From: Albugo candida
Lineage: Eukaryota; Oomycota; Peronosporomycetes; Albuginales; Albuginaceae
Length of the DNA stretch: 64,000 nucleotides
Assembly: GCA_905220665.1 (NCBI GenBank)
Contig: CAJNAR010000185.1
Span: forward strand, 83,159-147,158
Reading direction: 5' to 3'
A program made the translations under genes and the position numbers. This document shows positions 10,999 to 22,723 of the stretch, one piece after another. Each line of letters begins with the position of its first letter. Position 1 is the first letter of the stretch. A model generated the notes under the pieces. It was not told the origin of the DNA. It did not search any database and was given only the letters and a program-made list of their open reading frames with translations.

Positions 10999-11189
10999 TC
11001 ATAGTTGATTCGGTCGAGCGACACTCAAACCCAATTGCGTTCCAAAAGTTGATAGTACTGAAGGCTAAAGAGACATAATTGGCGTGCTCGATTTGACTTT
11101 TTACAGCCGTACGTTGCACTCGAGAGCATCATGATTTTTATTGGAGTTGATGCATCCATTATCTGATTGGTTCACTTCTTCTGAAAATT

Positions 11190-12554
11190 ATGGCGTGGTG
11201 CGATACCATCCAGAATTTCGATACAATCCAGACAGCGGATTGTGTAGAAGCCTGCCCAATCTATGGCCATGAGGCCACAATGATCGTGGCAACGTATCAG
11301 CTTAATACAAATACTTGCAGCGATGAAAACATGTCAATAGGTGGAGTTCATCCTTCTCGATCGGGAACTTTGCAACATTACCGTATACTTACGAATGAGT
11401 CCGACACGCATGGTGCTACCCAAGTGGTAAAAGTACAGCATGTTGAAGTAGGTTCTGGCGTCTTCGATGCAAAATGGTCCTCTTCTATATTACATGAAGA
11501 TCCCGTTCTTGCTCTTGCAACTTCGAACGGAAGCGTGCAATTCTACGCATTGGCAGAGACAATTGAGGCAGGAAAGAGAGCTGACTCGCTGAAAAAATTG
11601 TCATGGGAAGTCGGTATGCATAAAGAAAAGGTAATGCATCCACCATATTTCTGACAAAATCTCATCAGTGATGTGTCCCCGTAATAAGAAAAAGATAAAT
11701 CGGAACTCGATGTGCCTATCGCTCGATTGGAGTAATCGCGCTATTGAGTCAACGACTCCGTCCATCTGTTCCAGCTATTCAGACGGGTACTACTTGGAAA
11801 GAATGCCTCATATCAATTTTAAATGTATCACGTAGAAAGGTAGCCGTTTGGCAAATAACAAATCAATGCATCTCACTGGAATCGGAGGTATCAAATTCAA
11901 GCATTCAGTCGTCTAGACCTACTAAGTGATGCTTGCTGGTTACCCTATATAGTGGCAAGGGCACGATTTGCATGGAGCTGCCATCGAGACTTGGATATCT
12001 GCATACGATTGCTTCGATACGAATACAATCCTAACAGGTGCCGACGATTGTACCTTCAAAGGATGGGACAAACGGTCAACAAAGTGCCCGACATTCATTA
12101 GTAGATATCACAAGATGGGAGTGTGTAGTATTCAGTACCACCCTAGAATCGAGCATTTATGTGCAGTTGGAAGCTATGACGAGCTAATCACATTATGGGA
12201 CAAACGACAAATGAAAAAACCTATCTCGGAGTACCACGCTGGTGGTGGCGTATGGAGACTAAAATGGCATCCTCATCTGCAGGTTCGTGACCAAGTCTTT
12301 TGTATGAACTTTGCATATTAATGGCTCGCGTTCCTCAGAATTTCTTGCTAGCTGCTTGCATGCATAACGGGTTCCAGATCGTGTCCAGTAATTTAGGTTC
12401 ACTCCTAACAACACATGCTCATTACACAAAGCATGAATCTTTAGCCTATGGGGTTGACTGGTGGTATTGTAAAAAGTCATCAGCAAAGTACCACACAGTT
12501 GGATCGTGTTCCTTTTACGATAAGAAATTCCATTTATGGCGCTGTACTATTTGA
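11190..12554 (+). CDS. DPH7: DPH7/WDR85-like WD40 protein, diphthine methyltransferase family
   Basis: Five exons: 11190-11630, 11689-11786, 11836-11887, 11953-12282 and 12339-12554. All introns are GT-AG (49-65 bp) and the total is 378 residues. WD40 blades are visible: LALATSNGSVQFY, CLSLDWSN, SYSDGKVAVW across the second splice, ILTGADDCTFKGWDKRS, and LCAVGSYDELITLWDKRQ. After them comes the C-terminal stretch that marks the family: LLAACMHNGFQIV, then HESLAYGVDWW, then GSCSFYDKKFHLW. In other eukaryotes DPH7 removes the methyl ester of methylated diphthine on elongation factor 2, a late step of diphthamide synthesis in the cytosol. The start is the first ATG of the frame. No stop or frameshift is needed, so the gene appears intact. 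The shadow frames at the 3' end are not genes. Confidence 0.88.
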
Positions 12555-13058
12555 GGCTACTGAGTCAAATCTGAGATTCTATTACTCTATAGGCAACCTA
12601 AAGACCATTGCCAAGCTTTTTATACAAATCTCATTGCTTAACAGACCAGTCAAGCCATTTCCCTTGTACCCCTTCTGATCCTTTAGCATAAGCATTAGAA
12701 ATTACGACTCGGTTTGTTGCGAAGAGTGCCGGGCCTCTCTACCAAGAAAAGCTTGATTGAAAGCGGTGATTGATGTATAGAGTAATAACACAAAAAGAAA
12801 ACCGCCAATAAACATCGCGCGAGCTTTAAGTGAGACATTTAAGGATCGTAAAATAGTCTTTTTCCAAAACAATTCACGACGTAGAAAGACGAAACAGAAT
12901 GTGAGACTTTGGCTCGTCAGACAAGCCTTCGAAGTTGTAGGTTTTTTGTAATGTATACGCGCAGTTACAGTGACTACATGGCCGTAGCACTTTTGTACAC
13001 GATTCTTGGTTGAGTGTATATCGATTTATCTTCCTAGTGATGATTCAAACAGCAACTA
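12555..13058. other. Intergenic, convergent region
   Basis: This lies between the 3' end of the DPH7 gene (plus) and the 3' end of a minus-strand candidate gene, so it is probably terminator and 3'-UTR sequence for both. No frame, repeat or RNA gene is supported. Confidence 0.4.
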
Positions 13059-14650
13059 TTAGCGCTGTTGATTTTTTTTGGGTGGGATTGTGAATTTCAG
13101 ATTCTCTTTATTAAAAGAAGAATCTATATGGTCTAGTGCTGCGTGAAAATGAGCATCTACTTGCTCCCAACTGGGTGAAACGTTCTTCAGGAGACTGCCT
13201 GACGTGGCTCGGATTTGTGCATTTTCAGCTACATCTCGGTGTATCGAAAGTCCAGCTGCAATCACTTGTTACTGATGAGCGATCGTAGTTCGGACCGTCA
13301 GCTACTGGTACGGATACGTAAAAACTGATTAAACGAATGGGTGGGACAAAAGCATCTTCTTTATTGAATATAGTTCTATTTGTAGAGATTGCAGGAAAAA
13401 AGGGGTAATCAAATTGCCATTTGTTAATGCCTTAAATTGAAACATGCATATGTCATGCCACAAACAGTTTGCAAGACGACAAAACATAGGGACATCATAT
13501 AGTAGATCTCCACGTCGCCTTTCTGGAATGCCATGTCGTCGACAAGTCAATTGTGATCTTATCGTGTTGCAATCTCAAAATGATGTCGATAAATGAGTTC
13601 ATTGGACTTTGTTTCCTGAGGTTTGATGAGTGGAACACACAGGAGAAGCTAACAAACTCAAGAGTAGCGGATGTTGAACCGGGAACATTTTATAATCATG
13701 TTGAACACGTAGATCAGATCTTCTAGCTCCCATCTACGTCAGCACATTTAGCCCGATTTTGAATACGAAGATTGACTTGAAAGCCATGACTGTAGATACA
13801 AAAATACCAAGATGAGAGAATCTCGTGAGCTTTTGAGTGCATAGAAAAGGAAGCGTTTGCCCTGGTGGGCGAAACTTGTGAGCGATAATATAAGTGTATT
13901 CTACGCGCAGCGACCAGAATTGACTTTGCCATCTCCCGAAACGCCCTCTTGGACGAAATCTTGACTAAAAAACAGAAAGTGTATGTCCGTTCTCACAATT
14001 TCAAATGGATGTGCTCAAAATACATGCCCCTTATATGCAAAAATGTGGAATCAAAATGATGCTGTAACACTAATTCACAGATGCGGAATAGTCTTTCCGA
14101 AGCGGAGTATTAGTATGGTAGCACCAGCCGCTCCTGTGAGATCGATCAGATGAGGTGTTCGCCCTTATCGAAGTGCACAATTGATTTTGTGTATCGTACT
14201 GTTATCTCTTGTACACAAATTGGAAAGATGAGTCTTTGGATCAGTGAACGTTATAGACGGTGGAGGTTTCTTTGACCATTTTGGCCTTTATACTCACGAC
14301 AAAACTCGTTTGATGATCTTTCAGAGAACACTGGCGCCCCTATCAGAGTAGAAGCAGATTGTGGACATGATTGAAGGAATGCTCCGTGCAGATCCAACAG
14401 TTCTGAGATGATCAGGCAGATTGATTGCTTCAAAATTCGGAATGTTTCTTACGCGATTAGTGTACCCATCTAAACGCTTTGTAATGTCGTAGCGTTCGGC
14501 ATCACAGCGATGTGTATCAAAGCACAATAAAGCCACAAACAATATTAGAGAGCAAGAGACGACGCCTACAACACTGCCTGTACGAAATTAATAAGATGAG
14601 AGGGCAGATGAACCGTTTGTATCCGAGCTCATGTATCACCTTCGAGTTTC
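13059..14650 (-). CDS. Unidentified multi-exon membrane/secreted protein gene (approximate)
   Basis: Several minus-strand segments look coding. Near 14575-14440 a hydrophobic stretch (VVSCSLILFVALLCF) is followed by a polar region, like a signal peptide or anchor. A possible first exon at about 14632-14612 starts MSSDTNG. Next come 14400-14292 ending at a GTGAGT donor (ELLDLHGAFLQSCPQS), about 14160-14075 (IDLTGAAGATILILRFGK), about 13890-13760 (RFLFYALKSSRDSLILVFLY), about 13535-13420 (GDVEIYYMMSLCFVVLQTV), and a terminal exon 13265-13059 (WEQVDAHFHAALDHIDSSF) ending in stop. Several predicted helices suggest a polytopic membrane protein with a soluble C terminus. The joins are not all resolved and I cannot name the family. 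Confidence 0.35.
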
Positions 14651-14708
14651 CGAGAACGTGATAGACGAAGTGGGCTCGCAGTAATTCAACTCTATCAAAT
14701 AGCTACAC

Positions 14709-15113
14709 ATGAAGAACCCTTCAACCCGTGATTCTAAGAGCAAGTGGGCTTCGAAAATTTGCTGTGATCGAAGTGTATGGTCTTTTCTTGTTACCTTCAC
14801 AAAACAAATAGAAAACAGAAAATTTATATCTCGGCGCAGTTACCGTTTACCAATCTCAGCGACCTCGTTGGCATTTGCTCATTGTGTAAGTACAGATCAT
14901 TCTTATGCGCAGATCCTTGTCGACAGTAGCAAGTTTCAAATATATTATCTTCAAGTGATACGTCTCCAGCACTTGATGCAAATTGCATTTAGTAGAGTGA
15001 CTGCGGCGAGCAAAATACGCTGCCACTTGATGTGAACTTCACTTTCTACGACAATAAAAGTCGCCAAGGAATTATGCAGCAAGAACCTGTGTCCATGCTG
15101 CGATGTGTGCCGC
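14709..15113 (+). CDS. Unidentified short plus-strand gene candidate
   Basis: A 108-codon frame opens with MKNPSTRDSKSKWASK and contains LPISATSLAFAH and ILVDSSKFQIYYL, which resemble beta-propeller strands. If the 41-bp stretch starting GTGATACG near 14971 is removed as an intron, the frame continues into SDCGEQNTLPLDVNFTFYDN and ends near 15113. The alternative is the unspliced frame ending at 15035. There is no family match that I can defend. The region lies divergently from the minus-strand membrane-protein candidate. Confidence 0.3.
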
Positions 15114-15717
15114 CCGATAATTAAGATACAAGCATAAAAGGACCCCGATTCTATTGATTGACTCACTCTATGTGGCAATGAGGAAGTGTCCGATCTATTG
15201 CGCTTAGAATACTGGCAGTTGCTTTCTTACGTCGCAAAGCCATCAGGAAATTGACAGAATGAACATAAAAATTACGTATGCAACCAATGATGTGAACAAA
15301 TTGGCTTTGATTCCCTAGCCAGTTCTATGGCGTATAGAAATATGTAAGGGGCTACAAAAGAATCAAGAAGCTGTGTGTCAAGACGGCGCTTGCATTTATG
15401 CCATGCTTTAGGCGTCCTGATAACAAACGACCAGGTTTATAAATTGAGTGAGCTGATATGGAGACATAGCAATTAGCAAATTTGCGAATTCGCTGCGCTG
15501 AAATGCCGGAGATCTCGTGTGCAGTCAAATTTGTCTAAGGATCAACTTTTCTGCTGAATTTCCGTCAAAGTCCTCGAGAAAAATTAATTATGGTAATAAC
15601 AATTTGGTATGGATAAGTCTACATATATCATCAGGAAAGTGAAGAACTGAAGTCAGCATTGCAAAGAGACGACCGAAAAAATCTTAAATGCGGACGGTTG
15701 CGAATCAAGCATGAGCA
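15114..15717. other. No supported gene
   Basis: No motif-bearing or long open frame on either strand, and no repeat seen. Confidence 0.35.
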
Positions 15718-17030
15718 TTACTCAGCATCGATTGCATTGGCTGATGTAGCTACAAGGGACAACATAAATATGAATTTGGTGCATTTCACAAATGCTTGAT
15801 AATGGGGAAACAGCATGTTAAGGCGGATAAATTGGTCCTTCGATACGGAAAGTAGTATCCGCAGAACTTGATGATGTTTATATCTCAAAAAAAAAACAAT
15901 TTTGCCATGACTCACGCGTCCTACGAGATGGGCCTGTTGCGAAGCAATTGATCTTTGGCGAATAGGACAATATTGCAACATGCTGTGCACAAACAGTTTG
16001 CGATAATCATGATGGCATAGACGTGCTGCCTTTTGTTAGTAAGTAGGCAAAGAAGATAGCGATGTGGTGGTTGCTCTCCAAAAATTCGTTATATACATTC
16101 CGGTAGACTATTTTGCGAAGCTGCAGTTGATATACGGGTCGGTACCAGCGAAAGGAATCATAATCTCTGCGTTATATGAGGCTTTGATTAGGTTGTTGAT
16201 TGAATTAAATAAAAGATCGTACAGCCATCCTATATTGCAGTACGATTAAGATCGAAGTCTGTGATGTGTTGTTTCAAATTGAAAATATGACACTGCTTGC
16301 AAATTTTATCTAAGGAAAGATCATAATCAGTGAAACGTAGTGGCCCAAAAAACCTGAAATTTTCCATTATTGCCTTTTGTGAGGCACTATGAAGATTGAT
16401 ACTCACCAGAGTCGTGAAACAGCTCAAGATCTTCCTATATTTGAGAAGGCACCGTTTGATTACATAATGGGCAACGATGGCACGTGAAGTTGCGACAGCA
16501 CCAAGATGCAATTATCGTTTATTCAGAAGGCAGCTATTTACACCACAAGGCTTCATTTAAACTTAGATTATTCCTTGATACGAGGTGTCTGCTCCCAGCA
16601 AAGTTCTGCAAAAACAAGTCAGGTTCCATTAGAAGTCACTCGCTTTTTATCTGGGGAGTAGCAAGTGATGGTGAGGGCGCCAAATCCAACGACAGTAAGA
16701 AGGATGTGCAAAATTTCATCACGTGACACTAAGGAGTATGAGTGTGGGTTATCTCTAGAAGAAGGCCCTAAAATGCCGTGGACAAACGTTGCGTGATTTT
16801 TTTTCTTTGATTGAATCTGAATTTATAGCAGCCCAGTTGTACCGAACTGGGATGCTAGAATAACGTAAACTCTCTTCATTGATAAAGTCGTTTGTAACCA
16901 CATGGGCTTTGTCAAGTTTAAGCCTTTTCACGGCGTCGAAATGGACAAACCAGTGAATAAATATAGTTTTTTTCAATATGTCTTCGGTGTGATAGCGGTT
17001 CATCTTGCTATGTAACGACGGTGCTGACAC
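15718..17030 (-). CDS. Minus-strand coding-looking segments, unidentified
   Basis: Four minus-strand segments have protein-like composition. 17030-16755 contains FIHWFVHFDAVKRLKLDKAH. About 16725-16630 is a likely membrane helix (ILHILLTVVGFGALTITCYS). Around 16500-16440 one frame has a cysteine cluster (CCRNFTCHRCPLC) and an overlapping frame is open for 93 codons (16511-16230). 15990-15718 is basic, then hydrophobic near its end. They could be exons of one or two genes for a membrane protein with a zinc-binding module. I could not find a splice chain that joins them without stops, so gene limits and even the reading frames are uncertain. Confidence 0.25.
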
Positions 17031-17420
17031 TGATCTGTACTACGGACCCGTGGAGGTTGAAGTGGCATTCCTTGTTCACCTCCTGCCTCACGCGCTTGCG
17101 GATGCCTCTTTCCTGGAGCGTAAAGTCGCGCTGTACTTGGTATCACTTTGTCTTCAGTCGAGGATAACGTCGTGTCCTTGCGGAGATCCGCACGCTTCTC
17201 CGCACAAGAGGGAAAGGTGATGCTGCTGGCAGACACGACCGAAGTTTGGCCATCCTCGAGTCTTCGAGCTTCAAGCCTGGTAAGGCGAACTACAATTACA
17301 CCCTTTAGCTCAGTCACCAGATCCAGCATCCTTGCCATGACTTCGCGGGTGCTTTAAGCCGAACTAGCTTCATCGTCGTTGGTGTGGGTCGTGGATGGCG
17401 CTTGAACTTGATTTGGTCCA
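17000..17420 (-). pseudogene. Ty1/copia gag N-terminal fragment
   Basis: The minus frame 17338-17000 carries VRLTRLEARRLEDGQTSVVS. It closely matches the gag start of the copia element at 44.1 kb (RLDRLEARRVEDDQASVVS) on the plus strand. Only the N-terminal part is present; no knuckle, integrase or reverse transcriptase follows, and no LTR was found. This is a short scrap of the copia-1 family. Confidence 0.65.
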
Positions 17421-17789
17421 GGTGCACATGGCTATAATCGTTTGAAACACCGCAGGGAATGGGAAGTTGCTTTATGCAGGGAGAAAAAAGAAGAAAGTTT
17501 ATCATGCATCCTGGTTATTTTCCGTTCTACGTCCTTCTCACCCTTGTGACTTATTCTGGGACTGCCCGATCGTTTGATCGACGTGGATACAAATCACCGC
17601 ATCGGGACAGCCCGTAATGAAAGGTGCACGAACCATAGCCAGCTCCTTGAGTAATTCCCCTCAAGGGTGTGACTATTGCCACCGACGTTTTGACTTATGT
17701 CACATACAAAACATCTCTGATTGGCTAATTTTTGTAAGCAACCATATATTCATCAACAAGGGGACTATATTACTGCGTCTACGTAAGAT

Positions 17790-18162
17790 AGATACATAAT
17801 ACATGACACGTTTCCACGTTTCCACGATTTCGGATTTCTTCGCTTTCCTCCCTACCACGCATCAACATTCAACGAGTTGCCCAATAATAACGGCTTTCAA
17901 GCAAAAAACGGATTCAAAACACACAAAAGAATCTGATGGCAATGTTCAGAACAAATTGCTGCAGCCACCAACCGGACTTATTGGAGTCGAATATAATTCT
18001 GTCAAAGCGATGGAAAAGACATTGAATGAATTCGCTGCCACAGAAGGGTAAAGTGTAGTGACAAAATGATTCTACAAGCAGCGTAACGGACACTACGATT
18101 TATCACTGAAATGTGTAAAGTGTATATCCGTATGTGAAGTATACAGCCTTGGTATATTATGT
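17790..18162 (+). mobile_element. Remnant of a MULE (family F)
   Basis: The frame 17803-18051 ends with GLIGVEYNSVKAMEKTLNEF, the start of a FAR1/MULE-type DNA-binding domain. Bases 18121-18160 match the terminal repeat of the MULE at 29.5-31.4 kb (shared core GTATACAGCCTTGGTATA). The middle of the element is missing; another element begins immediately at 18164. Confidence 0.5.
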
Positions 18163-18163
18163 A

Positions 18164-20633
18164 GGGAATCATTATGCAGCCCTCAGCCTCCATAAATTGA
18201 TGGAAAGTGTGGCTTCTGATAGGTTTGAATAAATAAAACAGAATAAATAGAATGAAATTAGGCCATTTCTATATGTACACCCTCCTTGATCCGTAGCCTA
18301 TCAGAAGCTTGCTGTGAGATGAGCTTTTTTTTTTGTAAATGTAGCCACCGATGCATTCTCTGTTAATACTAGTCTCATTTCCATCGAATTTATGTGTGCT
18401 CATGACTTTCTCTCTGAATGCTACACCACTGGTTTTTTATTGCAACAGAATAAATACAATAAAATCACGAAAAAAACTTCGCTTTCAACAAATTTTGTAC
18501 TTCTAAAATCTAAGTTTATACTCAAATCTACTGCTGCAGGTGTTGCTGTTGGTGTTGCTGTTGGTGTTGCTATTGCGTCTTGACGGCAGGTTCTAGCATT
18601 GTGGTCTGTGTTTTGGCATTTCTGACATCTTTGGCGACGACACACAGGAGCATTTAAAGTAGCAGTAGCATTCTCGATAGACTACCACGCTTGCGCTGTT
18701 GCACAAGATCCCGAATTTCTGTCTCTGGAACTGCCAAGATATAGTCTAGCAGCGCACGCTTACGATGATTGAAAGAATTCTCGTAATCATTAGCAATCCT
18801 CTTCAATGCTATCTCAATTCCAATTGTCATGGTCTCAGCCTCAATATGAATTTGACATTGTCTGTATCAGCCACCAATGCTGGTCAAAATTTTTAACAGA
18901 CAGTTTTTTTATTACAAGACGAAAAGCATGGGCGCAAGGATAGCTCATTGTGGCTGTAAACAAGACTATAAGTTAATTGAAGTTGCAGTCAGTTGCGGTC
19001 AATGGCACATAGTTGCGATTACTTGCACTTAGTCACAGTTTACAGAACTTGACAATCTCGGTCATCACTAAGCCGCCGATAAGATGAGAGCAGACCTTTT
19101 ACTGAAATCTTCTCCATCACCTCTGAGAACATGGAACCAAGCTTCATCGTGACTACAGACCGCTGCTTTGCGTTTTGCTGAACAATGACAGCAAGCTGCA
19201 TTCACAGGGAAGACGAATTGCTGTGTCCGCTGAGAGTAGATCACCTGCAATGAATGAAATTTCAGATAAACATTACTGTTGCCAGCATAATCCGCATACA
19301 ATAAAACTTACCTGTTGACACAGAGATCCGTTTTTTGAGGGTAGCATGGGCGCTCTCCACCCGGGATGTTGTTACATGCCCATAATGACGCTTATTGTGC
19401 AGGAAAGCAGCAACAAACCGCTCCTTGTAAAGCAGCCAAGTTGTCTTAAGGTAGCTCATCGAGGCTGCAGGGAAGGTGGCATGCATTTCTGAAAGTTGGG
19501 TCAGAAAGTCTGCAATGGCTGTGGTGACAGCAAGTTGGCTCCAACCTTGATTGAATTCTTGTCAGGCTTCTGAGGTTTGAAATACTGTCCTTCGCTTGGA
19601 AAGAATGTTTTTGCTGATATGCCAGCGGCAAAGAAAGCAAGATGCATTAGGAAACGTCTCTGAAAGGGCGCTCATCAGCGCAAGATCCCGATTTGTGACA
19701 AAGGGGCGCGCTTCATGTTGTAGACCATGTACTTAGAAGATTACATGGCGCATTGCCAATAATTAATCTGCCGAAGTCTTGTTCTTTGTAAAGCAGTATG
19801 CGAATGTGAAGGTGCTAGTTGTTGATGTGATGCCAATAATGCGGAGGAGAGGTAGTCCATATCTATTGGTTTTGTAGCTAGTATCAATAAGCCAGACCCG
19901 ACCAGCACTGTACTTGTTGTAAATCTCCTTTGCAGAAGGTGAAATACTGATCAGGTGATTAGCCACTGAAGAGTATCAAGCTGATAGAAGTAGTCACCTT
20001 GAGCAAGACCATATTATAAAGCTACCATTGAAGATCGTCCTGCATGCATCTTGTTGCGTTCTGCACGACACAAGTTGTAGATATCTTGGGCTGTAGTCAT
20101 AACATTGTGTTGTGGCGCAGTGAAGTGGTAGCACGGCCAGGTGTCACACCAGAACAACCCATCATCAAAATTGATTTCCGGCTTTACTTTGTTAAAGAGC
20201 GCGCTTTTGGATGCGCAGACTGGTGAGTAAAGGGAGCATGATTGTGTCCTCCATTGTCAACTTGAGCTTTACATTGACCAGACTTTTATTTCCGTATGCT
20301 GGCCTTGAACAAGCACCAGTGCCACGACTAGAAGGCACATGTTGGCAAGTACCTGCACCCATCACGGGGGTTCGATTGAGAGCAGGAAAGAATTAAAGCT
20401 TTTACTCCTCAATCTGCCCTAGTGTTTATTTTTTTTGTGCGTTTGGTAACAACAATATAGCCTTGTTATAGTGCATGGTAATCAATTGTTGCCTTCGCCT
20501 GTTCCATGGAAGCTTAGGCAAGCTGGGGTGGTGGTGCAAAGCTGTTTATTGTGGCTTCTAAAGAAGATAAAGTGTGATTTCATGTTATTAATTCCGTTGC
20601 ATATATGGAGGATGGGGCTGAATAACGATTCTC
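18164..20633 (-). mobile_element. MULE A, decayed, minus-coding
   Basis: The left end starts GGGAATCATTATGCAGCCC and the right end, read inward, is GAGAATCGTTATTCAGCCCC, so the ends are inverted repeats of one family. Minus-strand transposase pieces lie between them. No exact target duplication is visible at the borders. The left arm also matches a fold-back arm at 24972-25060, so the structure may be nested. Confidence 0.65.
18421..19966 (-). pseudogene. MULE transposase fragments (family A)
   Basis: In order on the minus strand: a DDE first-aspartate block (LIDTSYKTNRYGLPLLRIIG, 19966-19763), a TTWLLYKERFVAAF block with HVTTSRVESAHATLKK (19486-19262), and an intact CCHC knuckle CQKCQNTDHNARTC near 18620-18570 followed by an A-T-P repeat tract. 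Frames change between the blocks and the SWIM-like middle is full of stops, so no protein can be made. MULE transposases cut at their TIRs; the knuckle and SWIM regions bind DNA. Confidence 0.7.
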
Positions 20634-20660
20634 ATGCTTTTATTCTCTTCATGGGAACAC

Positions 20661-22709
20661 GGGAATTTTGTACCATTTTGTATAAATTTATGATTTTTAT
20701 ACCAGAAGTTTATGAAAAGTGAGAAATATACCAAAAGTTTAAAAATTGGAAAATTAGACCAAAACGAATATTTCAAGAGCGAAATTGTAAAAATAGTAAA
20801 AATATATCAAAAAGTTTAGAGTTTACAGATTCGTGAGTGCCTCATCGTTAGGCTATCACATGCAGCGATTATGACGAATGCTGGCAATGAGGCTACCTTT
20901 TTGATACACAAGAGTCAAGTAACAGCTGTTTGTCAGGGGAATGGGCAGACGGACGCGCATAGTTACGCTCACGTGACTACGCCAGTCACAACGACATATC
21001 AAGTACAGTAATTGAGTACCACGAAAACGTTGGACGGTCGTTTCGTGTCATATCGAGCGACCAAGACGCTACAACGTGTTATGTGTCAGTCCAGATTGCA
21101 GCTTCACAGTCGCTTTTGCGTATGGTAGTGGATTTGAGCCGCCTCATACGTCCGCGCCGCACACATGCGACGATACGAGGGTTGAGTTGGCTTCATACAA
21201 AGCGAGTTGTGGAAACAAGTCGTCATATGTCGCTTCCTTTGATTAAGCCCTCCGATTCGTCGTTGGTAAGGGTCGTGACGCTAGTCCATCTGAGCTACAG
21301 AAGAAGCTGGCGGCTGATGGGAATCGATTGACGTACCAGACCTCTGTCAACGCGTGTATCCAAGTCAAAGCGCAACTCTTCGATGAAGATCGCACCCAGT
21401 ATCAGTTCACCTTGTAATAATTAACAAGAGTGGACATGAGGCAGATAGCGAGCTGCGTGAGGACAGAATTTGTCGTATCGGCATCGTATACAAGCCCGGC
21501 ATTCACGCGATTCGCGAGTTTGTAGATCACGGGTTCAGCCTGGGTAGCACATCATTGAAGCACAAAAATGGTAGAGACCTTATCGCTTGCCACAAGCACA
21601 GAGACAATGAAACTTAGATTGTAGCGGTCCCTTGGGTGTCAAGCGAGACGAAATAAAAATGGCCATGCCTCCTGGACTTTCTTCTACGCTCTGTGGAAGA
21701 GCCAACATTTTTCAGCTCCGACCGTAACAAGGGTCTCATTCCCGCGATGCAAGTTGAAGCAGGTTGCGTCGTTCAAATGACGAGCCAGTGAGTTGAAAAA
21801 AAAAATGGAAAGGCGCAGCAATGGCTACTCGATGCAGATGAGCTCAAATGGGTGGCCACGTATAGTATACGTCCGCGGTTTGGAACCATGGCGAGCAACA
21901 ACGTGGAGTCTGGAAGTAACGTCCTGCTTGAAGCTAGAGATAGGCCAATTCTGGACTGTCTGATGGCGGTGGAAAAGTAAATAGGGATCAAGTGGGCTAA
22001 ATTCGTCGCCAATTTGGCTTCATGGGAGGATTACAGCTTACGCAACCAAAGAACTCGAGCGCAAACGCTTTGTCTCTGTCGTTGAAAAGATCGAAATTAT
22101 CCCAGTTTCCTGTCATACTTCGTGGTCAAGGTGAGGAAGAATGGAGAGCTGCTTGTCGAGTATTCTGTCGATCTAGATAATCCTGAAAGCCAGTATTCTT
22201 GTGGCTTCTTTGGGGACATGAAAGGGTCATGCTATCCTCTCTATGCGGCCTTTCTGTCCGTCAACAAACTCTCGCTACTCATAACTATCTGCGATAAGTC
22301 ATGGACCATGGTGGGATACCAGCGTGCTTACGACCCCTTGGTAATTATAAGTCCATGCGTAACGAAAGATGAGCTGACGCTTTCAGAGAAGCACCACCCA
22401 CTCATGGTGCCAAAGAACCGAGGCCGATCGAAGAAGTCGAAGCGATCGAGTCCCAGGCTTCCACAGAAGCTTTGAAGAAGAAGCGCATCAACAATTGCAC
22501 TATTTACGGTGACTACGGCCACAACAAGCGCACACGGCAAGGGTCAATGTGATAACTCGAAATATTTTCCATATTTGTACATAAATATCAGACTTTTTGG
22601 TACATTTTTTCTTTTTTTACAATTTTACCCGTGAAATATTCGTTTTGGTATAATCAAACTTTTGGTAAAAATATATTTCATTTTTCTAGAAAGTGGTATG
22701 AAATCCTAG
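20661..22709 (+). mobile_element. MULE B, decayed, plus-coding, long AT-rich TIRs
   Basis: About 150 bp at each end form inverted repeats of an AT-rich sequence built around ACCAAAAGTTT and CCAAAACGAATATTTCA (left 20661-20815, right 22560-22709). It starts 27 bases after MULE A ends. The body keeps the 3' part of a transposase. The ends differ by many substitutions, so this is an old copy. Confidence 0.6.
22122..22553 (+). pseudogene. MULE B transposase C-terminal fragment
   Basis: The frame 22122-22475 contains NGELLVEYSVDLDNPESQ and SCYPLYAAFLSVNKLSLLIT, which fits a SWIM-like zinc region. After a frame change come a basic stretch and a knuckle-like CTIYGDYGHNKRTR. The second and last cysteines of the CCHC pattern are replaced (Tyr, Arg), so the knuckle is broken. 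Nothing of the catalytic core was recognised with confidence upstream. Confidence 0.55.
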
Positions 22710-22723
22710 GGCCCCCGTTATTT

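Noticed and set aside
12448..12678. Plus-strand 76-codon frame
   Set aside because: It overlaps the last exon of the DPH7 gene in a different frame, with no motif.
18541..18577. GTTGCTGTTG-type repeat as a regulatory or CRISPR-like array
   Set aside because: It encodes an Ala-Thr-Pro tract in the MULE A transposase on the minus strand; units are short and contiguous, with no spacers.
22328..22540. Minus-strand 70-codon frame
   Set aside because: It is antisense to the recognisable MULE B knuckle region.
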